Source: Chenopodium formosanum (taxonomy: Eukaryota; Streptophyta; Magnoliopsida; Caryophyllales; Amaranthaceae). From it: a stretch of DNA of 64,000 bases. Position numbers and translations under genes: made by a program. Where the stretch lies: assembly GCA_024500155.1 (NCBI GenBank), contig CM044877.1, positions 74,480,001 through 74,544,000 of the forward strand, given 5' to 3'. This document shows positions 1-11,747 of this stretch, one piece after another. The stretch's first letter is position 1, and the number at the start of each line of letters is the position of its first letter. The notes below the pieces were generated by a model that worked only from the letters and a program-made list of their open reading frames with translations, searched no databases and had not been told where the DNA came from.

Positions 1-1
1 G

Positions 2-928
2 GCTGTGGAATATGATAAAGAAGGTTCTGCTTTACGAATTCGAGGCAAAAACACTTTGGAAAACGGGTATGTAAAGATAGGTGCGTTCCATACGATGGAA
101 CTCGAGCTGCAACGGCCTTTTGTCCTGAGGAAGAATGATTGGGACTCCTTGGTGTTGGATATGCTTAACCAAGCAGTTGATCCTGCTGCGAAAGCTGGTC
201 TGGCTGTGGTGTTACTGCAGGAGGGACTGGCACATGTGCTCTTGGTTGGTAAAAGTGTGACCCTTACGTGTGCTCGAGTAGAGGCCTCGATTCCTCGTAA
301 ACATGGACCTGGTATTGCAGGATATGAATCTGCCTTGAATATGTTTTTTGAAAATGTTTTACAGGCTTTCTTGAAACATGTTGATTTTAAGGTTGTCCGG
401 TGTGCTGTTATTGCAAGCCCTGGATTCACTAAAGACCAGTTTTACCGTCATTTGTTGCTGGAAGCGGAAAGAAAACAGATGAGATCTATAATAGAGAACA
501 AGTCACGCATAGTTCTAGTGCACACGACTTCAGGATACAAGCATAGCCTAAAGGAGGTTTTGGATGCACCAAACATAATGAATATGATTAAGGATACAAA
601 AGCCGCCCAAGAGGTCCGTGCCCTAGAGGACTTTTTTAATATGCTATCAAATGATCCTGATCGTGCTTGCTATGGTCCTAAGCATGTAGAAGTTGCTCAT
701 GATCGGATGGCAATTCAAACACTTCTTATTACAGACGAGCAGTTCGAGAATGCTGACATTGCAACACGAAAAAAGTACATTAACTTGGTCGATTCAATTA
801 AAGACTCTGGAGGAAGTGTTCATATATTCTCGTCAATGCATGTCTCAGGGGAGCAATTGGCACAGCTGACTGGTATTGCAGCAATTCTTCGCTTCCCTCT
901 CCCTGATCTGGATGATATTGAAATGTGA
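2..928 (+). CDS. PEL1: Pelota/Dom34 ribosome-rescue factor, 3' part (5' cut by window edge)
   Basis: The reading frame is open from the first bases and ends at TGA 926-928, giving about 308 residues without an intron. It aligns by eye with the central and C-terminal eRF1-like domains of Pelota: 'GYVKIGAFHTMELELQRPF', 'LQEGLAHVLLVGKS', 'IPRKHGPG', 'VIASPGFTKDQFYRHLL' and the C-terminal 'IFSSMHVSGEQLAQLTGIAA' followed by 'ILRFPLPDL'. Pelota proteins are about 380 residues, so roughly 70 N-terminal residues (start of the Sm-like domain) lie left of the window. No true start codon is visible; the GTG at 5 is an internal Val. Pelota works with Hbs1 in the cytoplasm to split stalled ribosomes in no-go and non-stop mRNA decay. 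The frame looks intact, so a functional gene is likely. Confidence 0.95.
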   Translation, partial: AVEYDKEGSALRIRGKNTLENGYVKIGAFHTMELELQRPFVLRKNDWDSLVLDMLNQAVDPAAKAGLAVVLLQEGLAHVLLVGKSVTLTCARVEASIPRKHGPGIAGYESALNMFFENVLQAFLKHVDFKVVRCAVIASPGFTKDQFYRHLLLEAERKQMRSIIENKSRIVLVHTTSGYKHSLKEVLDAPNIMNMIKDTKAAQEVRALEDFFNMLSNDPDRACYGPKHVEVAHDRMAIQTLLITDEQFENADIATRKKYINLVDSIKDSGGSVHIFSSMHVSGEQLAQLTGIAAILRFPLPDLDDIEM

Positions 929-1377
929 AAAATGTTGAACCATTCGAAAATCATCTATGCACTGTAAAAATTGTTGCTGAAAAACGTGTACTCTAGTTCT
1001 GTTACTGATCCCTTTGCTATCAAAGACTCAAGAGTCTTTGTAGTTGTAACTATTGTCAAGTTGATTTAAGTTCCGGAATATGATTCATTAATTCATGTAT
1101 CATCCCTTTGTTATTGATGATTTTGACTATTTGTGTTTGTAACCTTTCTTTGTATTATTTTTTTGCACGAAAAGAATGTGTTGCAATGTTTAGTAATATA
1201 AATCTGTTATTAAAGCATTTAAACTCACCCAAAACCTAAACAAAAAGTTTATGAGAGCAGAAAAAAGAGCAGTATTCATTAATTTGATTGGCTTTTGGCT
1301 AAATGCACAATTCAGGCTGTAATATCCATGGGTTTTAGTTTTAGTTAAGTATTACAACTGTTAAGCTTCATTAGAAT
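929..1377. other. Converging 3' UTRs of Pelota (+) and TCP (-)
   Basis: Short AT-rich spacer between two stop codons that face each other. A plausible plant poly(A) signal for Pelota, AATATAAA-like, lies near 1195-1203. No other gene or repeat is seen. Confidence 0.5.
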
Positions 1378-2160
1378 TTAGAAAATAGACCACTGTTCAG
1401 AATCACTGAAGGTTGATGTGCAGTAGCCAGGAAGACAAAGATTGAGTTCCGGGTCACTTATAGGTGTGTGAAACGACGAAGATGATTCGTTGTTTGGAGC
1501 TTGAAAAAATAATGGCTCAGAGTTTGATATAAATGGATGCTCACCATATTTTGAAGTAAATTTGGAGTTGAACATGACCATTCTTGGATTCTGGCCCTTT
1601 TTCTCCATCTGCTGAAAAGAAGGCAGACTGCTATGCTGTAGGCCTAGAGGGGTTGAGATAGTTGGATGAGCAAAATTTTCTGAGCCGTTTTCCATTTGAA
1701 TGCAAGGCAAGATCATGGAGCTGTCCATTGTACAATTGTACATTGATATGTTGTCGTACGAGTTGTGGAGATTAGGCGCTCCATAGTCTTCTCGGCTTGA
1801 CATACTTTCTGGTAGAGAATCAACCTGGACACCGGAATCTTCTCTACCTGACATACTTTCTGTAACATAATATTCACTCTGGTAAAAACTGTTTTGAGCA
1901 CCTAAGTGAGTGAAGTGCTTAGATTGTTGTTGGAAAGAGTTGTCAAATAGCTTATCAATTGAACCTTTGGCCTTACTGATGAGCCAATCGACTGCTTCAG
2001 TAGCACGATCATAGCCAAGTCGATCTTGAACATCATAAAATTGAATAGCAATGTCTGCTGACAACCGAATCCTCCTATCTCTCGGACCTTTGGCTGTGTA
2101 GATTTTGTTGCTGCGACCCTTTCTTGCTGATGTTGTTCTCATTGTACGTTTATCTTGCAT
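1378..2160 (-). CDS. TCP-domain transcription factor, class II (CIN type)
   Basis: Intronless 260-residue protein. The TCP basic helix-loop-helix domain spans about residues 14-68. The basic part reads 'YTAKGPRDRRIRLSADIAIQ' and helix I/loop/helix II read 'FYDVQDRLGYDRATEAVDWL' plus 'ISKAKGSIDKL'. The 'TAKGPRDRR.RLSA..AIQFYDVQDRLG' pattern is that of TCP3/TCP4/TCP10-like CIN proteins, nuclear regulators of leaf cell proliferation and differentiation. It is shorter than usual (TCP4-like proteins are about 400 residues), the domain sits almost at the N-terminus, and residues usually written HSKVC are replaced by SNKIY. The C-terminal half is Ser/Asn-rich with an imperfect internal repeat 'ESMS[G/S]RED[S/Y]G'. 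I see no convincing miR319 target in the coding sequence, which many members of this subgroup carry. A TATA-like box lies about 110 bp upstream. Confidence 0.9.
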   Translation of the reverse strand: MQDKRTMRTTSARKGRSNKIYTAKGPRDRRIRLSADIAIQFYDVQDRLGYDRATEAVDWLISKAKGSIDKLFDNSFQQQSKHFTHLGAQNSFYQSEYYVTESMSGREDSGVQVDSLPESMSSREDYGAPNLHNSYDNISMYNCTMDSSMILPCIQMENGSENFAHPTISTPLGLQHSSLPSFQQMEKKGQNPRMVMFNSKFTSKYGEHPFISNSEPLFFQAPNNESSSSFHTPISDPELNLCLPGYCTSTFSDSEQWSIF

Positions 2161-2267
2161 TTCAATAATTTTTCCTGCTGAATCATTAATGCAATGTAGA
2201 TAATTAGCAGTTTAGCACTCTCTCTTCATAGAAAAGATGACTAATCACTCATCAGCTTCAATCTCAA

Positions 2268-2275
2268 TATATATA
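2268..2275 (-). promoter_or_regulatory. TATA-like box upstream of the TCP gene
   Basis: A TATATATA tract on the minus strand about 110 bp before the TCP start codon, at a position that would give a leader of about 70-80 nt. Position and sequence only; no transcript evidence. Confidence 0.35.
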
Positions 2276-2280
2276 CATTT

Positions 2281-4977
2281 ATATGTTCCCGATTCTCTAA
2301 CATAAATGTTACTGGTACTTCACATAACTCTCCATCATTTTTATTTTACTGTTTTCTCAATCTAGCTTCTATCCTTAAAGCTTTTAAATATAGATGATAC
2401 TTAGACTCTTCTACCATGCTGAATTAGTACTCGAGTCAACGTGTGAATGCTTTAACAAAATACTCAGCATTCCTATTAAACTTAACCAAAACAAAATCTA
2501 GGAAAGAACTTGAACACAATTCTTTAGATATCTTGGCTTTTGTAGGCTGTGACAAGATATAATCAGCAGGGATAAGTAAAATGTTTCTCGGAGAAATTAA
2601 AAATAAAACAACGGAAACAAACGAAAACGAAGAGAGTTGAAAAAAAAAAAAAATCTCTTAGCACATAATGTTTGAACTAAGGGGAACTTGTGGTTAGTTG
2701 ACAAGACAGTTTCATCTAATATATCTGACAGAAAACAGTTTAAGTCGACAGTATTAAAAGGCAAAGTTCAGTAACTAGTACCTTGTACCCTTCTTCTAGG
2801 AGTAGTCAATTTTTAAGCAATCTTCAATTTGAAGCATGATTCATGTGACATGGGCTTGGCATATTGAAGATTTTAATTTATTGATGATATAAACTTTATG
2901 TTGTGGAGGTTGATAGTTGATTGGCAGAATTCTTTTTTGGGTCTGACTGAAATGACAGTTCTGATTCTGATTAGTGATTACTGCGTTCTGTTATTTTTAC
3001 TGTTAGTAATTTTTTCCCTCTTGTATTCCCTCAACAACTAGGGATGGGCATATGGGTAGTCAGAATAAGACTCGGTTTGGGCCAATACAGTTCTTATCAT
3101 ATTTGAGTATTGAGTCATTCACTCGGTTTTAGGCCAGGTGGGGTCTGTTTGAGTCGGGTCATATTTTTCAGTTTTCAATTTTTTTTTAATATGGTAAATT
3201 AATCAATGTTATTCAGGTTAATTTCGGGTATAGCTAGGGTATTTCATATAAGATAATCGAATGTGAGTCAATTTTGTCGGGTCCATCACCAACACACTAC
3301 CAACAAGAAGAAAAAAAAGGGGGAAAGTTCACTGCTATGCTTTAACTTTCAGTTATAAGCAGTGGAGCAAATTTGATGTTCATTAAAGGGAGATTCCTAG
3401 GTACATATGAGAGTGACATCCACAATAGCACCATGTGAATGTCCTTTGTTGCTTGGCTTAGGACGAAGGGCGTTTGGTACAGCACGCTTGTCGGTTGCAG
3501 GGAATGAATAGAGGAGAAAGATGCACTTTCTACAGCTGGAAAACCATATTGCTGTACTTCCAATACTGAAGGGAATTAATAGTGTTGCCGGTGTTGCTGT
3601 GTATGAGTGCATGTCCTTTTTATTCAGACAATTTTTCGTTGCTCACTTTAATTTACTATAGTAGATTATCAGGCCTGTTTCAATTTCAAATGTGTGCATA
3701 ATATATATCACAAAACTCACAAGGTTTACTAATTAATGTCATGCGCATACAATACACTGATAGCAGCATAGCTGGATTAGCTGCTGTAGCAGCAATGCTT
3801 ATGCTTGACCGTGGTTGAGTCCAGAAGCATCGATCAAGCTAACGAGCTTCACTCGAGCCATCGGTCAGCAAGGTCTCGTACATGGTTATCAATAATTGTG
3901 GTATTGTAGGGAGGACCAAAGTTACAATTTTAGCTTGAATGATTACGTTGTACGTTTATGTGGGGTTATGATCCTCCCGCGTGTTACCTTCGTCCAATGT
4001 CCAATTCCTAATGTTGCTGTTTGCTCTAGTTTTGTTTGCTTTGTAATGCATAATGATGACCAATTTCCAAGCTTCATCATCAGTCAATACCCTCTTTTTT
4101 TACTTGTAATTTTAAAGTGATTAAAGAACTTCATTGCTATGCACACTTTCCACACAATATATGGAAATTTTGTTGGGAATTCCATGTGACAAAATTAAAA
4201 GCATATCTAATAATTCGGAGCATAGCAGACTCAAAGTAATACAGATTCAGGAAAATCACACTCTATAATTAGTGTGTTATCAAATTTTAAACCCAATATC
4301 CTAAATTTCTAATTAAGGTAAAACAACTTCCTTACCATTTAATCCAATACTTTGTTAGTAACTTTTGATATACAAATTGTTTTATATTACATGTTACCTA
4401 TTTTGGCTACTCATATTTAATTTGGCCCAGTAATTGATGTTGCATGCCACAGAAAAATAAACAAAGTGACTAGTATAGTATTATATAATCTGACAAGTAT
4501 TTTTTATCCATCAAGTCCAAAGTAGGTAAAAGTTAAAGGTAGAGCTGATCAAAGTTAGCCCGGAATTTAGACAGATTTTAGGTTGCTTTTTCTAAATTTA
4601 GGTATGCACTCTTATACTACTATGTTTTTTATTTATTTTTTTTTTTTTTTTTCCCCTTTGGCAATGTTCTCCTCAGCATAATATTTGGTAGAGATAAGAG
4701 GTTAGAGTAGTTGGCTATTTCTCCGATTTTCAAGCCTGAGGTCAGGGGTCGAATTTCACTAAACACATTTTAGGAGGGATTTTTATTAGAGTCTCATTTC
4801 TCTTTATTATGTGAGTAATAAATGTTAGAAATAGGACTCTAAAAAAAGGACAGAGGGAGTATTTGGTAAACTTTGTATGTTTATGCCAAAATAAAAAATA
4901 AAAAATAAAAAAATAAAAAAAAAAAAACTTGTACTAAACTTATTCGTTTTTATTAAACTTTTGGTGAACTACTTGAC
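2281..4977. other. Intergenic DNA without a recognisable gene
   Basis: AT-rich sequence with only short chance open frames. A GC-richer patch at about 3045-3260 contains degenerate GGGTC/TCGGG words like those of the 28.0-28.8 kb repeat. A single right-hand Stowaway-type end (GGACAGAGGGAGTA) lies near 4848-4861 with no partner seen. A/T homopolymers occur at 2641-2653, 4636-4652 and 4890-4926. Confidence 0.5.
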
Positions 4978-4980
4978 TAA

Positions 4981-5176
4981 GGGCCTGTTCCGATTGACTA
5001 AACTAAACTAAACTGAACTGAACTGAACTGAACTTATTAATTAGTGATTTTTAACTACGGATTAGTGATCTTTGATTATTTATTACTATACATCTGTGTA
5101 TATACAAATGTACATATTATTATTAATATTATTATTATTATTAATTATTGATGATTATTATTATTATTATTTATTG

Positions 5177-5209
<33 letters not shown>

Positions 5210-5365
5210 GTTATTGTTATTATTATTATTATTTATTGATGATTATTATTATTATTTATTGATTATTATTATTAGTATTATTATTTCAATTATTATTGTT
5301 GTTGTTATTATTATTATTATTATTATTTATTGATGATTATTATTATTATTATTTATTACTTATTG

Positions 5366-5428
<63 letters not shown>

Positions 5429-5440
5429 GTTATTATTATT

Positions 5441-5472
<32 letters not shown>

Positions 5473-5607
5473 CGTCGTCGTCGTTGTAATAAGAGCTTAA
5501 AAGAATAAAATTTGGTTTTATATCATTAGCAATATCATTAGACGTAAATTAATTAAGAGTTGAACTGAGCTGAACTGAACTGAATTTCAACGGAAGAGAA
5601 CATGCCC
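4981..5607. mobile_element. PIF/Harbinger (Tourist-like) MITE, pentamer family, copy 1, microsatellite-bearing
   Basis: The left end GGGCCTGTTCC and right end (read inverted) GGGCATGTTCTC form terminal inverted repeats, flanked by TAA on both sides (4978-4980 and 5608-5610), the 3-bp target duplication typical of PIF/Harbinger. Next to the ends are runs of the pentamer TGAAC or its complement. The core holds an interrupted (TTA)n tract of about 300 bp passing into (GTT)n and (GTC)n near 5440-5487, then a unique segment containing AGAGCTTAAAAGAAT. No transposase is encoded, so it is non-autonomous. The copy at 30353-30946 shares the same layout and unique segments. Confidence 0.88.
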
Positions 5608-5610
5608 TAA

Positions 5611-6030
5611 TTTTCTTTGCCATACTTTATTTTTGCATAATTTAACTTGTTACTCTCATTTTAGTTTATTTGCTAAAGCTTATTTCTAATAAGTTCAGAA
5701 AATTTAATTAGTTAGACCCTTTTTTATGTTATTTTTGCTAAATTAAAATTATTATTTTTAATTATATTATCATTATTTTTTTTAGTGCTTTGAGAGCCAT
5801 AGGGTTTATTGACTACGTATTTGTTAGCCATTAAATTTTTTAATTTTTACCATTTTAAACTTATTTTTACTGAATACTAAGCATAAATGTTTTAAGGTGT
5901 AGAGAACAGAGCCTTGTTCACATTATTTTCACTTATTTGTTTAGATAAGGCCAGGGTTAGTAAGATTACAGAAGATAGTTCAATTAAAAATTGATAACGG
6001 CAACTCAAATTCAATCTACATTTAAACTAA
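5611..6030. other. AT-rich intergenic spacer
   Basis: No open frame, RNA gene or repeat structure recognised between the MITE and the broken element that starts at 6031. Confidence 0.4.
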
Positions 6031-6210
6031 GGCCTTTTTTGGTTCACATGGGGAAGTAACTTCCCATAGGAATTCACATTTTATGAGAATTTTTTTTTCC
6101 TTATTAGATCATTTTCCTAAAAATTAAGCTAAATTGTTTATATTGCATTTCCTGAAAAATTCAACTCGCCAAGGAAAGAGTTGGTGAGTAATTTCCCATG
6201 GTTTGTGGGA
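6031..6210. mobile_element. Truncated Tourist-like element (left end only)
   Basis: TAA at 6028-6030 is followed by GGCCTTTTTTGGTTCACATG and the inverted pair GGGAAGTAACTTCCC, typical of the left end of PIF/Harbinger MITEs. No matching right end is found before the copia fragment begins; the piece with TTTCCCATGG near 6190-6200 may be its remnant. Inferred from one end only. Confidence 0.4.
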
Positions 6211-6212
6211 AT

Positions 6213-7226
6213 TTGTATGTCCTTTGGAATGACTATTTATCATATCATCCTCATCGCCTCTTCTCACAAGCTTCGGCTCTCCATCGTGGCAAAACTCAAA
6301 TCCGAGTTTGCAATGAAAGACCTCGACATCCTCAACTCCTTCCTCGGCATCTCAGTCACTCACCATCCCAATGGTTTGTTCCTCTCACAGAAATCCTATG
6401 CCGAGGAAATAATAGCTCGGGCAAACATGTCATCCTACAAGCCCTCATCTACGCCACTTGACTCCAAGGCAAAACTAAGTTCCACCTCGGACCCCTGTTA
6501 ACGACCCTACTCTGTACCGCAGCCTCGCTGGTGCCCTTCAATATCTTACCTTCACTCGCCCCGACATATCATATGCAGTCCAACAAATTTGTTTATTTAT
6601 GTACGACCCTCGCCAAGAACATATGCAGGCTCTTTGTCGCATTCTTCTATATCTGCAGGACACCCTAAAGCTTGAATTGCATCTCTACGATACCCCTCCT
6701 TTCTCTCGGCACTCATCTGCTACACCGACGCTCGCTGGGGGGGGGGAGGTGGAGCTGCCCTGACACTCGACGTTCAACCTCTAGATATTGCGTCTTCTTA
6801 GGTGACAAACTAACAACCTCATCTCTTGGTCTGCCAAACGTCAGCCCACCTAGTCTCGTTCAAGTGCTAAAGCCGAATATCGTGGTGTTGTCAATGTGGT
6901 GGCTTAATCATGTTGGTTGCGCAATTTACTTCTTGAGTTGCGGCACCCAATTCACAAAGCTACGGTCGTCTATTGTGACAATGTAAGTGTGGTATACCTC
7001 TCGGGCAATTCCATTCAGCATCAACGAACAAAACATATCGAAATGGACGGATATACATTTCGTGAAGGAAAAGGTTAGCCGAGGTCAAGTTCGTGTTCTC
7101 CACGTCCCCTCACGCTATCAAATTGCTGACATATTCACAAAGGGGCTGCCACAAATACTGTTTGAAGACTTTCGTTCCAGCCTTAGCGTTCGATTACCTC
7201 CCGCTACGACTGCGGGGGTGTATTAG
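6213..7226 (+). pseudogene. Ty1/copia retrotransposon remnant: reverse transcriptase end and RNase H
   Basis: Broken coding sequence in several frames. The first part (6213-6500) gives 'IILIASSH', 'LKSEFAMKDLDILNSFLGI' and 'GLFLSQKSYAEEIIARANM', the C-terminal half of a copia reverse transcriptase. The catalytic YVDD is degraded to a TIYHI-like string. A shifted frame continues with 'LYRSLAGALQYLTFTRPDI' (about 6510-6570) and a decayed RNase H with 'TKHIEMDIHFVKEK' and 'HVPSRYQIADIFTKGLPQ' ending at about 7226. Several frameshifts and stops make it non-functional. Everything upstream (gag, protease, integrase, 5' LTR) is missing. Confidence 0.85.
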
Positions 7227-7340
7227 CCTATGTATCTGTGATGATGTATTTAATATCATTGTATAGTCGTTTCCTAGGTACTCTGTATATATATGGTACG
7301 CTAAGCTAATGAAAGGTCACAGATCATATTCCTTCAATCA
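7219..7340 (+). mobile_element. Probable 3' LTR of the copia remnant (short)
   Basis: A purine tract (GCGGGGG) directly precedes TGTATTAGCC, the usual arrangement of polypurine tract and LTR start in copia elements, just after the RNase H stop. The LTR probably ends at CA 7339-7340 (CCTTCAATCA). It holds a TATATATATGG box at about 7290. The right border is inferred because the 5' LTR is absent for comparison. Confidence 0.5.
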
Positions 7341-7772
7341 TGCTTACCTTATTTCCCTCCAACCAAAAACAACTTCATTTTAATGATCCTTACAACTCTA
7401 CAGGTAAAAAAATTCTATTTTCAAGGAAATTAACTTTCAACCAAAGAAAACCTAAGATTAGTAAATTTTTATAAGTTCATTTAAATTCAAAAAAAAAAAA
7501 AAAAAAAAAACTCAGGTGAATAATATACATTGTTAACATAAGGTTCTCCTAGACTCCTAGTACCATGACTAGCATCAACAAATATTGTACTTAGTAGACT
7601 AAACAAAATCAAGAAAATTAAACAGAGAAAAAATGACAAATGTCAAAATTCAACCCCTTGAATTTAAAGTTCCAAGCTTTCTTGCTAAAAAAGAGTAGAT
7701 AAACAAATCAATCAACCACCCTTAAAATTAAACCATAATCAATTTCTCCATGTTCATCCCTTAACCCAACTC

Positions 7773-10700
7773 ATGCTATCATCAATTCTTCGAAAACTAC
7801 CCTCACAATTCAACCTACACATACCAATACCATTTATACCAATACCCATTAAACAAAATCCATCATCAACTTTCTCTCTCTTAATGGATTCTCACTCCCC
7901 CATTTCATCTTCTCTTAGACTCTCCGCCTTAGCGCAGCAGCTCGGCCTCTACAAACCCCCGTCACCAATTGATGACGATGATGCAGCGGACATCGAAGAA
8001 GTGAGTGGCAAGGTTGTTGCCCAAGTTGGATTTGCTCAATCAACCAACCCAATTGGTCAGGATTTGGAGAAGGTCAGAGAATTTAAGGAAGATGATCAAC
8101 AACCATTTAAGCCTAAAAGAGCTGCTGTTCTTGTTTGTCTTTTTGAAGGGGTTGATGGGGATCTTCGTGTTATTCTTACTAAACGATCTTCTCGCCTTTC
8201 TACTCACTCTGGTTTGTGATCACTTTTATTATGTTGATTTATTTTAGTAGTTTCGGTTTTTTTTTTTTTTATGTCGGTTTTCAAAATTATCAATGTTGGT
8301 AGGACTAGTTTTAAGTTTTTAACCTCGTTTATAACGTTTATCATGTTAATTATTATGTTTAAATTCTGGAAACTATAATTTGGTTGTAATGCTAAATGGG
8401 TCCTAAATATCTTATGTTATTGTAGGAGACTAGGAGGTTAATAATGGCCTATTTTTTACTTGTATGTTCCATGGTTGTATTAGAGGTAGAAGTTTTGGAA
8501 TTATGTTTGTTATTTGTGTCAAATTTGTTTATTTGATTACTAGGTAAATAATTTTTTAGGTTGATAAATGTTCATAATGATGTTTAATTGAGTGGTTCTT
8601 AAATATGGACTGTTGAATGTAGCACAATGTAGCAAGTTTGTTGTTTCTGTTTCAGGGAAAAGTTTAAAGCTTTGGGTATTGAATTTGAGTATGTGTATGT
8701 TGAACTTTGTAAATTAAGTATCTGTTTATTGTGGTGGTTTCAGGCTTGAATCATGTATTGATGAAAAAAAGGAGTGTGATTAAAATTAGATTTTTGAATG
8801 TGTAAAATTGTTATTTTTGGTTATGAGGGGTTGAGATTTTAAGTGGGTTTATGGTGTTTGATCTCAGGGGAAGTGGCATTGCCTGGAGGAAAAGCTGAGG
8901 AGGGTGACAAGGATGATAGGGATACCGCAACGAGGGAGGCAAAGGAGGAAATTGGTTTAGATCCATCGCTGGTGAATGTTGTGACCACTCTCGAGCCATT
9001 TTTGTCTAAGGTATATTTACAATTTCATTTGCTGGTTTATAACTTAGTAGTAAATTAGCGAGAACTTTATCATCAGTTCCAGCAGATAAAGGTATGCAGA
9101 TTATAATATGGAATTATGGAGTGTAGTTAGGCTTTATACATGTCCTACTATCTATCCGGAATCAGTTGCCATATTGCTGGTTCAAAATATACTACCATGT
9201 TCGGACAGAGGGGAAATACCTTTTTAGGGTTGTTTTAAAAATTGCACTCAGTTTGTTCCCTGTAATCCTGCATGGAACCTTAACCTATTAATCAACCTAC
9301 TAGATGATAGATTTTCAATGGTGGAATGAACAAAGTACTAAAAAGAAGCTTTAGGTGTTCTCTTCATCTGAATTTCATGTCTTATCTTACTAGTCTTGAA
9401 CTTTTTAATCCTTATATAATCTTATTATATTGGGCCTTATTAGATCTTATTGGAACTTATTACCCTATAAACAAAAAAATATAGCAACTTATAAAGAATT
9501 CCATTGTAAAAGCAATTTTCTACTTGTCAACTAAAAACAAAGTATATGGGAGAAATATGCCCTATATCCAACTGCTTTGAGTGAACTTTTCCAAATACAT
9601 GGAGGGGTATTGTCAACGAGAAGCTGATAACTACCATCTTGATATGAAACTCAGTTCCTTCATGGTTGGATTTGGGATGTTATCAAATGGATCCTATTAA
9701 GAAACTTAAACAGTATAACTTATGTACGGCCAGTATTACAGTCTAAAGCATTGAACCATTAAAGCCCAAATCCATGCCAATTGTAGAAGTCAATCAAGTC
9801 ATGAATGATCACCATTTTATTTTACTTCTATTCTAATTGTATTGACGTATGAAGACTTATTGCAAGATTAATACCTACTGAAAAACCATGCTCTTCTAGC
9901 CTTCTAGGAGGTGTCCAAGGATGTATCTGTCTAAACTCTTAACTACCAGAGGATTACAGATTTTATCAAATCTACTTAAACATCATTAAACCACTTGGAC
10001 AGCAGTTAAGCATTTCTATTAGAGTATGTGCGGCACCCAAAAATCTTATCTAATTGACAAGCATGCCTCAAGACCCTCTATTTTACCTTTTTGGAGAGTC
10101 CTGGAGTAATACTTATCTTCATTGGTCAGGCTTTTTGGTTTAAAATGTTGTTGATTTTTCAATTTTCTCTCCTGTTTGAACTTCAACCAAAACTTATTGG
10201 TAAATTGAAATTCATATCAACATTTTATACTAAGTTTTTTGTATGTTATAAATTTGTAAAGTGATTTTTTTTTTTTTAAAAAAAAAAAAAACACGTGGTT
10301 GCTGCTTCCCTTTGGCATAATCCAGTGGCATTGGCCTATTCTGTTCAGCATTAGAAAATCACATCATTGCTAGGTGATGGACTTTTCAGTTGGATCATTT
10401 GGGGAGTTGGCGTTTTGAGTTTTGTAGCCGATTTTACCTTCTGATGTGTCTTGTATGCTACATGTCCTAGACAGTTTCTTGCAATTAATCACAGTTACAG
10501 AAATTTATTTCTTACCCAATACTAGTACCCATTGGTACCCTGACAGTATCCAGTTTTTCATTGTTTTGCTTTGTAGTTCTCATGCATTATATGCCTTAGC
10601 TTTTTAGGTTGGAAAGAATCCCAGAAGATACTAATAATTAGTTGGAAAGAATTAGATACTAAGAAATCATCAACTATAAAAGAAGCTTAAAGTGTTGACA

Positions 10701-11230
10701 TAGAGCTGAGGAAGACGGTGTAATTTCTGAACCAGCTTAAGATTTGAAGCAGTCTGACCTTTGTGACATCACCTTCATGTTTATGTCTGCAGCATCTCTT
10801 GAAGGTGGTACCAGTTATAGGGATACTGTCCAATAAAGATGCATTCAAGGCAGATCCAAATGCTGCTGAGGTAGAAACAGTATTTGATGCTCCCTTGGAA
10901 ATGTTCATCAAGGTTCTGCTCTTTAGTTTCAGGTTTTCCTTCAACAAACAATACTTCTGCGTGCTTTCTTTCTTTTGACATAAACTTGTTGGAATCTTGA
11001 TTCAGGATGATAATCGCAGAGCAGAGGAAAGAGAATGGATGGGATACAAATATTTGATTCATTTTTTTGATCATAAAACAGACAACAATAAGTATGTGAT
11101 ATGGGGCCTAACTGCTGCAATTTTGATTCGAGCTGCATCAGTTGTTTATCAAAGACCACCGCCATTTCTGGAGCAGAATCCCAAATTTAAGGTTCCTAGC
11201 TCTGCTGATAAAGACACTGTTATGCGTTGA
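7773..11230 (+). CDS. Nudix hydrolase A, NUDT15/NUDT22-like (CoA-diphosphatase type), four exons
   Basis: Exons: 7773-8211, 8868-9010, 10793-10912, 11006-11230; all introns are GT-AG and phases match (308 residues). Exon 1 ends in 'LTKRSSRLSTHSG'; exon 2 continues 'EVALPGGKAEEGD' and 'TATREAKEEIGLDPSLV', the Nudix box with REA..EE catalytic glutamates and the NuCoA-like LTxRS...G...PGG signature. Exon 3 gives 'VVPVIGIL' and 'VFDAPLEMFIK'; exon 4 'EREWMGYKYLIHFF' and 'GLTAAILIRAASVVYQRPP'. Family knowledge: these enzymes cleave pyrophosphate links in CoA and related nucleotides with Mg2+. The first 37 residues are Ser/Pro/basic and precede a second Met (7884) that aligns with the start of paralogue B, so they may be a mitochondrial or plastid transit peptide. 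Intron 2 is 1.8 kb. Confidence 0.9.
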
Positions 11231-11652
11231 ATTGATTGAAAATAAATTTCAGCTACATCTACATCTCTTAGTTCTATCCATAGTAGAACACGGGAGTGTG
11301 CAATATGTATGTAGATGAATTTATAATAGCTGAATGCAATAATATAATCCTAGTAGGTCTGTTTTGGATGTGTCATTTTTTTCTCTTAGTAATGCAATTG
11401 GTAAAATATACTTCTAGAAAATGATGCCCAACCTGGCTGACTATTCTGTCAAAGGATTTTCGAGATTTTAGGGGTCAGCACGTCTGTGACACGTGCATTC
11501 AAGAAAATTTTTCAGGTCAGTATGAATTCAATTTCTGAATCTATCAGACTTCAGTATCTTGAACTAATTTAGCAGTGTCTTGTTTCTAATTCACTTCTAA
11601 GGTGAGTAATAGTCTAACATGACTGACATATCAAGGATTACGAAAATTGAAA

Positions 11653-11747
11653 TACTACCTGCGATTTTCATTATTTGCAACTTTGGAACATTTTATACCT
11701 CACAAATAATACCCCAAAGTTGCAAATAATAAAAATCGGAGGTAGTA
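11653..11747. mobile_element. Short palindromic MITE (CTACCTCCG ends), copy 1
   Basis: About 95 bp and almost fully self-complementary: CTACCTGCGATTTTCATTAT near the left pairs with ATAATAAAAATCGGAGGTAG on the right, and both arms contain ATTTGCAACTTTGG. TA flanks each end, as in Stowaway/mariner-type MITEs. A relative lies at 44489-44585. Confidence 0.75.

Noticed and set aside
1621..1665. Possible miR319 target in the TCP coding sequence (CCCCTCTAGGCCTACAG on the mRNA strand)
   Set aside because: Too many mismatches to the expected AGGGGGACCCTTCAGTCCA-like site.
5296..5508. 70-codon open frame of almost only Leu and Tyr
   Set aside because: Translation of the TTA/GTT microsatellite in a MITE; not a gene.
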